Shown: piece after piece, positions 25,468 through 34,477 of the stretch
Layout of the letters: each line of letters begins with the position of its first letter
Numbering within the stretch: position 1 is the first letter of the stretch
Source: Lysinibacillus timonensis
GTDB taxonomy: Bacteria > Bacillota > Bacilli > Bacillales_A > Planococcaceae
Assembly: GCF_900291985.1 (NCBI RefSeq)
Contig: NZ_LT985980.1
Coordinates: 2,696,001 to 2,760,000 of the forward strand
Direction: 5' to 3'
DNA: 64,000 nt
Made by a program: the position numbers and the translations under genes
Notes under the pieces: generated by a model
Told to the model about the DNA's origin: nothing
Seen by the model: the letters and a program-made list of their open reading frames with translations, nothing else
Database searches by the model: none

Positions 25468-25498
25468 TTGACTATATAGTTACTATATACCATAGGAT
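25468..25498 (+). promoter_or_regulatory. MerR-type promoter with 19-bp spacer and palindromic operator
   Basis: TTGACT (25468-25473) and TAGGAT (25493-25498) are 19 bp apart, the stretched spacing that MerR activators correct. The perfect palindrome TATATAGTTACTATATA (25473-25489) lies in the spacer. It drives the MFS gene at 25615 and lies just ahead of the divergent regulator. Confidence 0.75.
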
Positions 25499-25614
25499 AA
25501 TGAGTGTAAAACAAACGGAATCAGTTTAGGCGTAAAACAAAACTCGAGATGTTTTCGCTGGATAAGAGCATGTTATTTGCGTCATCTTATCGTATTAGTA
25601 AGGAGAAAGAAAAA

Positions 25615-26814
25615 ATGAAAGCGCAGAATTTTACCCTCTGGTTGTTGTTAATGAATTTGTTCATTGCCTTTTTAGGTATTGGATTAATTATTCCGGTATT
25701 GCCATCTTTAATGAATGAATTAGGGATTGATGGAACAACAGTTGGTTATTTAACGGCAGCCTTTGCCATATCGCAATTAATCTTTTCACCATTTGCTGGG
25801 AAAGCAGCAGATAAATTCGGTAGAAAGATTATGATTGTGTTAGGATTATTTATTTTCGGGGTATCGGAATTCTTATTTGGAACCGGGAAAGAAATTGGAA
25901 CATTATTCGTATCACGTATTCTAGGTGGGATTAGTGCTGCCTTTATTATGCCAGCAGTTACGGCTTATATAGCGGATATTACAACGAAGGAAACACGCCC
26001 TAAAGCATTAGGCTATATGTCCGCTGCGATTAGTACAGGGTTTATTATTGGTCCAGGGATTGGCGGGTTTTTAGCAGACTTTGGAACGCGGGTGCCATTT
26101 TTCTTTGCAGGGGGACTGGGTATATTCGCAGCCATTCTATCTTTGGTTATCTTAACTGAACCAACACGTGGGGAAGAAAGCAATACTCCAAGTGAGATAC
26201 AAACAAATGCTGGTGTTAAACGTATTTTTGCACCGATGTATTTTATTGCGTTTATTTTAATATTTATTGCATCATTTGGGTTAGCTGCCTTTGAATCGTT
26301 CTTTAGTTTATTTGTCGACCACAAGTTCCAATTTAAACCTTCAGATATTGCGATTGTCATTACAGGTGGAGCGATTTTTGGAGCTGTTTTTCAGGTGTTA
26401 CTATTTGATCGGTTAACAAGGGCTTGGGGAGAAATTAAACTAATACGCTATAGCTTGCTTTTATCAGCTATTCTTGTATTTTTAATGACAGTTGTGCATT
26501 CCTATTTTGGGATCTTACTTGTGACATTTATCGTATTTGTTGGGTTTGACTTATTCCGTCCAGCAGTCACATCGTATCTTTCAAATATTGCAGGGAATGA
26601 ACAAGGCTTTGTAGGTGGGATGAATTCGATGTTTACAAGTTTAGCAAACATCTTTGGTCCTATAGTAGGTGGAAGATTATTCGATATCGATATCAATTAT
26701 CCATATTATTTAGCAGCTGTGGTAGTAGCTCTTGGTGTAATTCTTACCGTGTTTTGGAAGAAGCCTCAGTTGAAACCAGTAACTGAAGTAAAGCATAGTG
26801 TTGCAAAAATATAA
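25615..26814 (+). CDS. MFS multidrug efflux transporter (Bmr/Blt/NorA-like)
   Basis: A 399-aa, 12-helix transporter of the DHA1 drug/proton antiporter group. Motif A is GKAADKFGRKIMIV after helix 2, and the antiporter motif C is GFIIGPGIGGFLAD in helix 5. ATG 25615 follows AAGGAGAAAG and is preferred to the in-frame ATG at 25549, which lies in the promoter leader. Expression is probably induced through the divergent MerR regulator by the toxic substrates it exports. Confidence 0.9.
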   Translation: MKAQNFTLWLLLMNLFIAFLGIGLIIPVLPSLMNELGIDGTTVGYLTAAFAISQLIFSPFAGKAADKFGRKIMIVLGLFIFGVSEFLFGTGKEIGTLFVSRILGGISAAFIMPAVTAYIADITTKETRPKALGYMSAAISTGFIIGPGIGGFLADFGTRVPFFFAGGLGIFAAILSLVILTEPTRGEESNTPSEIQTNAGVKRIFAPMYFIAFILIFIASFGLAAFESFFSLFVDHKFQFKPSDIAIVITGGAIFGAVFQVLLFDRLTRAWGEIKLIRYSLLLSAILVFLMTVVHSYFGILLVTFIVFVGFDLFRPAVTSYLSNIAGNEQGFVGGMNSMFTSLANIFGPIVGGRLFDIDINYPYYLAAVVVALGVILTVFWKKPQLKPVTEVKHSVAKI

Positions 26815-26824
26815 TGAAATGAGA

Positions 26825-26864
26825 CCTTAAGTAGGGTTAATTATAATCCTGTTTAAGGTTTTTT
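26825..26864 (+). terminator. Terminator after MFS gene
   Basis: CCTTAAGTAGG/CCTGTTTAAGG stem with two mismatches, six-T tail. Confidence 0.75.
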
Positions 26865-27033
26865 AAATGAATTTCATATGGGATAATAATGGATAGTAAT
26901 AAAAAACTCTTACATGATGATAATTTAACCTTATAAGACAGGTTTTCTTTTAAATATAAAATTTTCATTTAAATCTATCATATTCTGATAGAATTGGTTT
27001 GCGTATCAAGTATTCTATTGAGGTGAAATGGTA

Positions 27034-27630
27034 TTGAAAACAAAGCTATTTATGATAATGGCAACATCTCTGGTTGCATTATTTGGTTGTAGTAACAGCG
27101 GCACGTCTTCTTCTGATACAACTGAAAAAGATTTGCAAGTTCAAGAATCTGTGGAAGAGACAGTCGAAGAAGTAAGTGTTCCTTTAACTACAGAGGAATT
27201 AAACAAGTCCTTAAGTGAGCAATATCAAATCGATGTTACAATATCAGAAGAAATCAAAACTGATGATTCAAACATTGAAGAGGTAATTGAGGTAATGATA
27301 GAAAACTTACAGCTTGCTGGTGAAGAAAATTTAGTTGAGTACATGAAAACGAACGTGAATGAAATAGCTGTAATCCAAGAAAATATCGATAGCACAAAAG
27401 CACTTTTCGATAACTATGATATTGAATATGAACTGTTAGCTATCGACATTCAAGAATTATCGGATGAACATGCGATCGTTACAGTAACTCAACAATCAGT
27501 TTCAACTTATGTAGCAGAAGGTTATTTATATGATGATAATATTGCGACTGCAACACATACGTTGAAAAAAGAAGATGGTACATATAAATTCGAAGCAACT
27601 AATTTAGACAATGTAGAATTTATTAATTAA
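27034..27630 (+). CDS. Hypothetical lipoprotein
   Basis: A roughly 198-aa lipoprotein with signal KTKLFMIMATSLVALFGC (lipobox LFGC) and an acidic Ser/Thr/Glu linker. The mature part is acidic with helix (NIEEVIEVMIENLQLAGEE) then beta pattern (HAIVTVTQQSVSTYVAEGYL), resembling NTF2-like or DUF4878-type folds; not certain. TTG 27034 is preferred for spacing from GAGGTG; ATG 27028 is only 2 bp from it. Confidence 0.6.
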   Translation: MKTKLFMIMATSLVALFGCSNSGTSSSDTTEKDLQVQESVEETVEEVSVPLTTEELNKSLSEQYQIDVTISEEIKTDDSNIEEVIEVMIENLQLAGEENLVEYMKTNVNEIAVIQENIDSTKALFDNYDIEYELLAIDIQELSDEHAIVTVTQQSVSTYVAEGYLYDDNIATATHTLKKEDGTYKFEATNLDNVEFIN

Positions 27631-27658
27631 AAAAGATGTTTGACTGTTAATATTATGG

Positions 27659-27702
27659 CCTGTATCTAAGAATTTTCTTAAGATACAGGTCATTTTTTAT
27701 TC
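27659..27702 (+). terminator. Terminator between lipoprotein and alanine racemase
   Basis: Perfect 9-bp arms CCTGTATCT/AGATACAGG with further AAGAA/TTCTT pairing in the loop, tail CATTTTTTATT on the plus strand. Confidence 0.8.
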
Positions 27703-27704
27703 GT

Positions 27705-28817
27705 TTAAATAACAACTCTTTTTAATCGGATTCCTAATGTGCATAAAATATCATGGCTGACTGTGTTGAGCTTAACTGCAACATCCTCGATCCTGATTGT
27801 TTCGTTCTGATCGGCTCCAACTAAAGTGACAGTATCACCTACTTGAACATCCACATGTTTAGTAATATCAATCATCATATGGTCTGTACAAACAGAGCCG
27901 ATCATCGGAACGCGATATCCCCGTACTAATACTTCTCCATTTGATGTGGATAGTTGACTTGGAATACCGTCCGCAAGTCCAATGGGTAAGACGGCAATTC
28001 GTTTATCTTCAGTCGTAATATTTTCCTTACCATATCCTAAAGTGGCACCAGCTTGCACTTGTTTAATAATAATAACTTGTGTTTTAAGTGAGAGAATAGG
28101 CTTTAACGGAAGTTCTTGGACAGTTGGATTGTAATGGCTCCGAATTCCATAAATGAGGGTACCAATTCTCGCAAAATCATAAGTGAGGTGTGGATAATTC
28201 AATACACCATAACTATTTTGAAGATGAGTTTTCGGTAGTTGGATGCCATATTCCTTTATATGTTGTAATAATTCATTAAAGCGGTTGATTTGTTGGTTCG
28301 TAAATTCAACATCCACTGCGTCTAGAGTATCGGCTCTTGAAAAATGACTATAGATTCCCTCGACCTGTAGGTTCTCCATTTGAAAAATGGATAGTATTTT
28401 TTGAACATCCGTATGTTTTTCGCCTAGACGATTCATGCCCGTATCAACTTTAATATGGACTCTAAATGGTCCGCCTTTTGAATTTAAATCTTTGGCATAT
28501 GGATAATCAATCACATTTTGAATCAAATTCCATTTGAGTAATTGGCTATAATCTTCAATAGGGGTATAACTCATAATAAGAATATCTCCATGGAAGCCCG
28601 CTTTTCTAATATCAATTGCCTCACCTAAAGTGGCCACTGCTATTGAATTGACTCCAAGTTTTTGGATTTCCATTGCAATTTCTTCTGCTCCATGACCATA
28701 TGCGTTTGCCTTTAACACGGCCATTAGGTTTGTACTCTTCGGTAAATGATCATGAATGACTTGAACGTTATGGGCGAGATGACTAGTATTTATTTCAATC
28801 CATGCGCGGTGTCCCAT
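27705..28817 (-). CDS. alr: Alanine racemase
   Basis: PLP enzyme that interconverts L- and D-alanine for peptidoglycan; 370 aa. The PLP lysine is in MAVLKANAYGHGAEEIA. VDTGMNRLG, YSHFSRAD, ARIGTLIYGI and the catalytic Tyr region ATLGYGKENI follow in order, then MIGSVCTDHMMIDI. ATG 28817 (MGHRAWIEI) lies 12 bp behind GGAGG; the ATG at 28829 touches the site and is less likely. Some motifs differ from the main Alr (SVCTDHM rather than RICMDQ), so it may be a second, sporulation-type (YncD-like) racemase. Confidence 0.88.
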   Translation of the reverse strand: MGHRAWIEINTSHLAHNVQVIHDHLPKSTNLMAVLKANAYGHGAEEIAMEIQKLGVNSIAVATLGEAIDIRKAGFHGDILIMSYTPIEDYSQLLKWNLIQNVIDYPYAKDLNSKGGPFRVHIKVDTGMNRLGEKHTDVQKILSIFQMENLQVEGIYSHFSRADTLDAVDVEFTNQQINRFNELLQHIKEYGIQLPKTHLQNSYGVLNYPHLTYDFARIGTLIYGIRSHYNPTVQELPLKPILSLKTQVIIIKQVQAGATLGYGKENITTEDKRIAVLPIGLADGIPSQLSTSNGEVLVRGYRVPMIGSVCTDHMMIDITKHVDVQVGDTVTLVGADQNETIRIEDVAVKLNTVSHDILCTLGIRLKRVVI

Positions 28818-28967
28818 TTTATCAATCATCCTCCAATATTGTTCATGCTTATTAGTAGCATGAACCATTTTTACGTATATCAACACTTGTTTTACATAGA
28901 GTTTGTGCCAATTCTAATGAAAGGATAATCTCCCAAAGGGAATGTTAATAACAACTTTTTAAGAAGT

Positions 28968-29000
28968 AATTCTCATTATTTTATTTTTAAAATGAGAATT
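28968..29000. promoter_or_regulatory. Inverted repeat upstream of Mn catalase
   Basis: AATTCTCATT (28968-28977) and AATGAGAATT (28991-29000) are perfect 10-bp arms 13 bp apart. They lie between the divergent alr and catalase genes. The TGAGAATT half-site recalls Fur/PerR-family operators (Fur-like GAGAAT...ATTCTC), which would fit a peroxide- or metal-regulated catalase, but spacing is wider than a standard box. Confidence 0.4.
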
Positions 29001-29061
29001 CCTTATCCCTTTTTTTCTCATACTATTTTTGACACGGATATCATGAAAAGAGGAATGAAAC

Positions 29062-29919
29062 ATGTTTTATTACAAAGAAGAGTTAATCAATATTATTAAA
29101 CCAGACAAACCAGATCCAGAAGCAGCACGTGTATTGCAAGAAACATTAGGTGGCCGTTTTGGTGAAATGAGAACGATGATGCAGTTCTTTTTCCAAAGCT
29201 CCAATTTTAGAGGGAATGCAACACAATATCGTGATCTCATTAAAGGTGTATTTTTAGAGGAGATTGCCCATGTGGAGCTTGTACAAAATACAATTAATCA
29301 ATTGTTAAATGATTCTGGTTTATCATCACCACCTGGTGCTAGTGGTGTAGACCAAGCACCGTTAGATGAGGCAGTAAGACATGCAAATCCCCATCATTAT
29401 ATAATGGGTGCACAATCCTCTCTTCCTGTTGATGCAGCTGGAAACCCTTGGAATGGTTCATGGGTGTACTCACATGGAAATTTGATTTCAGACTTATTAG
29501 ATAATCTAGTGCTTGAATCAACTGGTGTACTTCAAAAAACAAGAATATACGAAATGAGTTCTAACCAAACGTTCCGTGAGACATTAGCTTTCCTCATTGT
29601 TCGTGATAATGCACACCAAAACGCTTTTGCTAAAGCTTTAGAGACATTAGGCGTAGATTGGGGAAAACTATTCCCTGTACCGAACTACGACATCAATAAA
29701 TACCCTGAATGTAGAAAGTATGTAGAGATGGGCTTCCATAATGCTCAATTTAACTTTAGACTTGACCCAACACGTATTGGGGAGATATTCCAAGGAGAAA
29801 CGCCGAGTAGAAATGGTGGCATGCTACAAGTTGTGGAGCCACCTCAAGGGTACCCTGTTCCGTTAATGCCAGAAATGCCGAATGAGCATAGCCCTGGCCT
29901 TTCGGATATGAATAACTAA
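29062..29919 (+). CDS. Manganese catalase (YdbD/CotJC family)
   Basis: A 285-aa di-manganese catalase that splits hydrogen peroxide. Ligands are visible: Glu in GRFGEMRTMMQFFFQS, Glu and His in FLEEIAHVELVQ, Glu in NLVLESTGVLQKTR and His in VRDNAHQNAFAKAL. The C-terminal tail is rich in Pro/Met. Length fits the YdbD type rather than the shorter spore-coat CotJC. AAGAGGAAT precedes the ATG. Upstream palindrome suggests metal or peroxide control. Confidence 0.92.
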   Translation: MFYYKEELINIIKPDKPDPEAARVLQETLGGRFGEMRTMMQFFFQSSNFRGNATQYRDLIKGVFLEEIAHVELVQNTINQLLNDSGLSSPPGASGVDQAPLDEAVRHANPHHYIMGAQSSLPVDAAGNPWNGSWVYSHGNLISDLLDNLVLESTGVLQKTRIYEMSSNQTFRETLAFLIVRDNAHQNAFAKALETLGVDWGKLFPVPNYDINKYPECRKYVEMGFHNAQFNFRLDPTRIGEIFQGETPSRNGGMLQVVEPPQGYPVPLMPEMPNEHSPGLSDMNN

Positions 29920-29928
29920 TGTACGTAG

Positions 29929-29956
29929 AGCCCCTAGTAATGCTGGGGGCTTTTTA
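29929..29956 (+). terminator. Terminator after Mn catalase
   Basis: AGCCCC/GGGGCT stem, loop TAGTAATGCTG, tail TTTTTAAA. Confidence 0.85.
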
Positions 29957-30040
29957 AAATTGGTATAGGTTTAGTGTGAATCTCGAAAATTTGGAAACAT
30001 TTAACTGGCTAAATTCGTCTGTAATTAGGGCGGTGTGATA

Positions 30041-30532
30041 ATGAAAAAATGGTCAATCTTTGCTTCGTTACTCTTAGCGATCGCGTTATTATTCATATGG
30101 TCTAAAACTGCTTCAACGAATCCACTTGAAGTTATCAATTCATATAATAAAGAGTGGGGGATTAATCTCCCGCAACCGAATGAAGGCAAAGAAATATGGA
30201 GTTCGGAAAATAACTTTCATGGTGATGGTGAATGGGTCAATGTTTTTCGCTACTCAGAGGAAATAACACTTTCGGAAAGTGGATTGGAATCGTTAACAGC
30301 TAATAATCTAAATGAGGCAAGAAAAAGCGTAGAAGAATTTATTCACGCGACTCTCTCGGTCTACTACGATGATGACAAAGAAGAGGTGCAGAAGGTATTT
30401 GAACAATTTACCATTATCCCTGAGATTGGTGATTATTATTTCTATAGTGAAAAAAATGAAGGATTTGATTATTTTATTGCACTATTTAAACGTGATGAGT
30501 CTACATTATATACATTTGAATGGCATCAGTAA
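30041..30532 (+). CDS. Hypothetical secreted or membrane-anchored protein
   Basis: A 163-aa protein with an N-terminal hydrophobic segment (WSIFASLLLAIALLFIW), either a signal or an anchor, and a soluble acidic domain with many aromatic residues (FHGDGEWVNVFRYSEE). The ATG at 30041 lies behind AGGGCGGTG; a GTG two codons upstream is possible. No family recognised. Confidence 0.55.
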   Translation: MKKWSIFASLLLAIALLFIWSKTASTNPLEVINSYNKEWGINLPQPNEGKEIWSSENNFHGDGEWVNVFRYSEEITLSESGLESLTANNLNEARKSVEEFIHATLSVYYDDDKEEVQKVFEQFTIIPEIGDYYFYSEKNEGFDYFIALFKRDESTLYTFEWHQ

Positions 30533-30553
30533 GAAGATATTTCTAACGAAACG

Positions 30554-30582
30554 GCGTTTCCATTATGGAGAACGCTTTTTTA
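30554..30582 (+). terminator. Terminator after hypothetical gene
   Basis: GCGTTTCC/GGAGAACGC stem with a six-T tail. Confidence 0.7.
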
Positions 30583-30672
30583 TATAGGTAAAGTGAATGA
30601 ATTAGGTGGGATGTAACATTTTTCCATAAAATCCGTCTAAGAAATAAAGGAGTCTTGTATAAAGGGGAATTT

Positions 30673-31122
30673 ATGAAAAAGCTAATTGTTTGGGCTGTGC
30701 TATTTGTGTGTGTGATGGCAGGTTGCAATAGTGTGAATAGTTCTAAGGATATTGATATGTACTCTGATAACGAGTTGCCGCCGTTCATTTCATTGCCAGA
30801 GGATATTGTTGATATGCATGGAGAATTAAAGAACGAGGAGAGGGTCGAAGAATTTTTCATTCGCGTTCAACAAGGAAAAGATGATTCCATTCGAGTCGTC
30901 AAATATACAACAGAAGGGGCCCCAATTCTATATGAGTACAATTATGATGGAGACTGGCTCCAAACTACCATTGATACAAGTAGAGATGGGTATGGTTCAA
31001 GAGGTGTAACCCAAACAACTTGTACCACTATAGAAAAGGTAGAAACAAATAAAAGTACGGATTATTTGCTTGAAGGTTGTGAAGAACCGATAGAAGAAAT
31101 TGTTTTATCCATTGATAAATGA
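30673..31122 (+). CDS. Lipoprotein with DUF4362 domain
   Basis: A 149-aa lipoprotein: signal with lipobox VMAGC, then a compact domain. The segments VDMHGELKNEERVEEFFIRV, QGKDDSIRVVKYTTEGAPIL and YEYNYDGDWLQTTIDTSRD fit the DUF4362 pattern known in Bacillus lipoproteins. Two late cysteines (TTCTT and EGCEE) may form a disulfide. ATG 30673 follows AAGGGGAA; function unknown. The methyltransferase starts 36 bp downstream and may be co-transcribed. Confidence 0.7.
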   Translation: MKKLIVWAVLFVCVMAGCNSVNSSKDIDMYSDNELPPFISLPEDIVDMHGELKNEERVEEFFIRVQQGKDDSIRVVKYTTEGAPILYEYNYDGDWLQTTIDTSRDGYGSRGVTQTTCTTIEKVETNKSTDYLLEGCEEPIEEIVLSIDK

Positions 31123-31158
31123 AAAAATCGAATACTAAAAGTCTAAAGGGGATTGTGT

Positions 31159-31920
31159 ATGTCCGAGTATTACGGGGAGCTTTGTTCGCAAGTTTATGAG
31201 AAGGATAAATCGAGGGCAAGTGGAGTAGAGCTAGAGTTCTATTTATCATTTGTGAAAGATCAAAAGATGCGCGTATTAGAGCCTATGTGTGGAAATGGTC
31301 GCATGTTAATTCCCTTTATGGAAAGAGGGATTGATATTGAAGGATTTGACATTTCAGAGGAAATGCTTCAAGTATGTAAGGAAAAAGCTAAGAAGCTGAA
31401 CCTTCAGCCAAACGTGTCTTATGGGAAAATTGAAGAATTTAAAAGCAATCAAAAGTATGATTTAATTATCATTCCATTTGGTTCCTTTTCCCTTTTACCA
31501 GATGAATTAGTACCAGTAAGCCTTTCAAATATGAAATTAATGTTACGTGAAAATGGCAAAATTCTATTAACGATTATGCACAACAAAGGCAAATTGGACG
31601 AGATCCCGGATTGGATTGAAACAAACAGACATTTAATGGATGAAGGGGAAATAATAGAATATAAGAAGGTACATTTCAATCAAGCAAATAAAATACTAAA
31701 CACTACATTGAAATATCAATTAGTGAAAGATAGGCAAATCTTGAAAACAGAAATAATGGAATTTCCAATTCGGCTTTATGAACAAGGAGAATTTGATGAT
31801 ATTCTAAAGAACAATGGATTTGAAAATATTACACTCCATGAAGTAGTGGATGGGTACGGGAAAGGAAATTCATTTACGGTTTTTGAGACGCAATTACGTC
31901 AGGTGAAACCTTATGTTTAG
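31159..31920 (+). CDS. Class I SAM-dependent methyltransferase
   Basis: A 253-aa soluble methyltransferase. Motif I is RVLEPMCGNGRMLIPF, followed by the acidic end of strand 2 (IEGFDISEEML) and the post-I region YDLIIIPFGSFSLL. The long C-terminal beta part would bind the acceptor, which is unknown. ATG 31159 follows AAAGGGGA. Its stop overlaps the following small membrane gene by 8 bp. Confidence 0.8.
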   Translation: MSEYYGELCSQVYEKDKSRASGVELEFYLSFVKDQKMRVLEPMCGNGRMLIPFMERGIDIEGFDISEEMLQVCKEKAKKLNLQPNVSYGKIEEFKSNQKYDLIIIPFGSFSLLPDELVPVSLSNMKLMLRENGKILLTIMHNKGKLDEIPDWIETNRHLMDEGEIIEYKKVHFNQANKILNTTLKYQLVKDRQILKTEIMEFPIRLYEQGEFDDILKNNGFENITLHEVVDGYGKGNSFTVFETQLRQVKPYV

Positions 31921-32101
31921 AAGTTTCTTGAAGTTTTGGATTCCATGGGTTTCCGGCTTAATAATTGCGATTTCCCTTATGAGTATTTGGAAAAGGGAAG
32001 AATTAGATTGGAATCACGCAGTGGCAATGGGGATAGCTTGCCTTGCAGGTGGTTTGATACTAATGGGACTTAAGAAAGTGGGAATAAGGGGAAAAAATTA
32101 A
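31913..32101 (+). CDS. Small two-TM membrane protein
   Basis: A 62-aa protein with two hydrophobic helices (WIPWVSGLIIAISLMSIW and AVAMGIACLAGGLILMGL) and a basic end. Overlap with the methyltransferase indicates co-expression. No family recognised. Confidence 0.55.
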   Translation: MFRSFLKFWIPWVSGLIIAISLMSIWKREELDWNHAVAMGIACLAGGLILMGLKKVGIRGKN

Positions 32102-32176
32102 TGCCATTACTGCTAAATATATAGAGAGAACGATGGCTTGTGCTTTAGAGTAATAAAGGTAATCGAGGTAAAAGAA

Positions 32177-32205
32177 AAGGCCTCCTTATTTGGAGGCTTT
32201 AATCT
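32177..32205. terminator. Bidirectional terminator between methyltransferase unit and gerC
   Basis: GCCTCC/GGAGGC stem with loop TTATTT. TTTAAT follows on plus, CCTTTTCTTTT on minus, so it can end both convergent units. Confidence 0.75.
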
Positions 32206-32265
32206 CTTTGATCGATAATTTAGGAAATAATCTTGATGAGGCAAATGGTGATATTTCTGATGCTG

Positions 32266-33387
32266 TTAACCAAGTAAACCAGTCCCCTTCAGATCTGCAT
32301 TGATTTTGACATCTATTTTCGCATCTTCATATAGTTTCATCCATTCATCATAACTCATCAATTGATTGTGTAATACAGTCGTTCTATAACGCACACCAAA
32401 TCCAATCGGATCAATGCCTTCATCACGAAGTTTAGTTAATAAATCAGTTAATGTTTTTGTCCCTTCTTTTTCTGCCCTTTCATTGTATTGTGGCAGTTGG
32501 TTCAAATGCATCTCGGTACTAGATTCAACGATCATTCCTTTGAAACTAAATTCTAACTTTAATGATAGGGAACCATCTGGTGATATTTCAGGTTGATAGT
32601 TTTTTTTAAAACGATCAGCCTCTATCATGAAGAAATCATCTTTACCTCCAACCTTTAAATTGGCACTGGACACTTCATTTTTTATGAGATTAAACAATTG
32701 CGTCTCTAATGGATCTAGTTCGACTGGATGCCCATCCTCAGCAATGACCATGGATTTGTTGATTTTATATTCTTCTTCTTTACTTTCTACAATTGGAAGG
32801 ACAGGGTCAACTCCTAGTTCGGTTATTTGTCTTCTAAATTCAAATAAAAAAGTCGTCACTACATATGGGCTTTCATTCGCATTTTGGTCAAAGAAATTAT
32901 ATAAAGCTGGATATGCTGCAGTTTCTGTTTTTGGGATCATTTTGATGATTTCTTCTGCATTGGGTCTTGCAACGAGCACCCAAGCAATTAGTTGGATATC
33001 TGGTCGTCGAGTCAGAAAATCCAATAAATCATCCATATTATGTTCTTTGACACTATCTTCACCTAATACAATGGCTTTTAAGTGACCAAAATCTAATTTT
33101 TTATCTATATTCGTTTCTAGTATTCGTATTGCCTCTGTAAGTGATTCTCCTTCTTCTGAAATGAAGGTGTAGTTTGGTTCACCGGATTCCTTAATTGAAC
33201 TTGTTGGGTTAAATACTTTAAGCGTCACATTATAAGGTTTCGTTTCATCGCCCGTTGTATCAATGCCAATAGCGGATACAAAAGCATGCTTGTCAATTTC
33301 TTTGAAAGAACATGCAGAAAGGAGAAAAGTGAATAAGGATAGTAATATGAAAAATATGATGTGTAAATGCTCACGGCTGTTTTTCAT
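32266..33387 (-). CDS. gerC: Spore germination protein, Ger(x)C family lipoprotein
   Basis: C subunit of a germinant receptor in the inner spore membrane; 373 aa. The lipoprotein signal has lipobox LLSAC, and typical GerC stretches follow: HAFVSAIGIDTTGDETKPYN, SESLTEAIRI-like region, LDFGHLKAIVLGE, and near the end DPIGFGVRYRTT. It overlaps the B-subunit gene by 17 bp and is last in gerA-gerB-gerC. Which germinant is sensed cannot be told. Confidence 0.9.
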   Translation of the reverse strand: MKNSREHLHIIFFILLSLFTFLLSACSFKEIDKHAFVSAIGIDTTGDETKPYNVTLKVFNPTSSIKESGEPNYTFISEEGESLTEAIRILETNIDKKLDFGHLKAIVLGEDSVKEHNMDDLLDFLTRRPDIQLIAWVLVARPNAEEIIKMIPKTETAAYPALYNFFDQNANESPYVVTTFLFEFRRQITELGVDPVLPIVESKEEEYKINKSMVIAEDGHPVELDPLETQLFNLIKNEVSSANLKVGGKDDFFMIEADRFKKNYQPEISPDGSLSLKLEFSFKGMIVESSTEMHLNQLPQYNERAEKEGTKTLTDLLTKLRDEGIDPIGFGVRYRTTVLHNQLMSYDEWMKLYEDAKIDVKINADLKGTGLLG

Positions 33388-34477
33388 GCTTTAATCTCCT
33401 TCTAATAAACCACAATACAATTAGTAAAATTGGGACCAAAATGGCAAATTGTAAAAAGTAATAACCTGTATACTTATAGATGTCATATTCATTTAAGGTT
33501 GATATGGTGAAAATGCTAATCGCTACAAACATTAGTACGATTATTACAGGCATCATACGGATATTTTTTATTTTTAACTTATTAAAATCAAACATATATT
33601 TTAATAGTTCGACCACAACGTGCCAATGTATTAAAATGCTGATAACGGATACTGCGAGGTAGAACAATAAAAAAACAAAAACGACTCGTTCAATCACGCC
33701 ATATTTTATTCTTAATGCGTCAGATGTTGCAATCCACGGATAGGTAACGGATCCGACATTTTCAAAACCATTAAATCCAATAGGAATGAAGTAGGTTGTA
33801 AACAATACTCCGATTCCTAATAAGGAAATGACTAATAGTTGCTTAAGGCCAAACTTTTGTTTCATCATAAAAAAACGGTTAAAGATAATAAGATTTGCAA
33901 CTCCTAAGAATAAAAAGCTAGTTGCCATTAAAGATAAGAAATTAGGTGCCTGGTTTATATGTGTTATTGCAATTTTTACATAATCCCATTCCATTTCATT
34001 ACTTAGATAAGATTTTACAAATATAAATAACAGTAAAGGGAAGGTTACGACTAGAACCAATTCTACCGTGTAAAGAATTCGATCGGTCGCCATCATACAT
34101 CCCAACGAAATGAATGGTAAAATAATGATTGTCCCCATAACTAACGACATATCAGGTGTAATAAAGCGTATTAATAGAATGGTATACGTTATTAGTGTTA
34201 TTAATCCGCCTAAAAACCAAACGACAATAATATAAATTAATATAGGCGTATAAATCCACTTCGACATTGTTTTTTTAAGTAAATCAGGGAGTGTCATTCC
34301 TGGAAACGCATTAAAAAATCTTGTGATAATAAAGATGAGCGTTATACCAACGATTGTTGCAATAATCATCGAAGTAATTGCCCCTTCTTTTCGATGCTGC
34401 AAGAGTATGACAGGGACCGAAGCAACAATATTAGCAACCATATTTACAAATCCTAAATAATAATAAAACCTGCTCAT
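33371..34477 (-). CDS. gerB: Spore germination permease-like protein, GerB family
   Basis: B subunit of the germinant receptor, 368 aa with ten predicted helices, related to APC permeases. It likely forms the germinant-binding transmembrane part. GAITSMIIATIVG and PGMTLPDLLKKTM match the family. Overlaps both neighbours (4 bp with gerA, 17 bp with gerC), so the three are translated together. Confidence 0.88.
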   Translation of the reverse strand: MSRFYYYLGFVNMVANIVASVPVILLQHRKEGAITSMIIATIVGITLIFIITRFFNAFPGMTLPDLLKKTMSKWIYTPILIYIIVVWFLGGLITLITYTILLIRFITPDMSLVMGTIIILPFISLGCMMATDRILYTVELVLVVTFPLLLFIFVKSYLSNEMEWDYVKIAITHINQAPNFLSLMATSFLFLGVANLIIFNRFFMMKQKFGLKQLLVISLLGIGVLFTTYFIPIGFNGFENVGSVTYPWIATSDALRIKYGVIERVVFVFLLFYLAVSVISILIHWHVVVELLKYMFDFNKLKIKNIRMMPVIIVLMFVAISIFTISTLNEYDIYKYTGYYFLQFAILVPILLIVLWFIRRRLKHEKQP

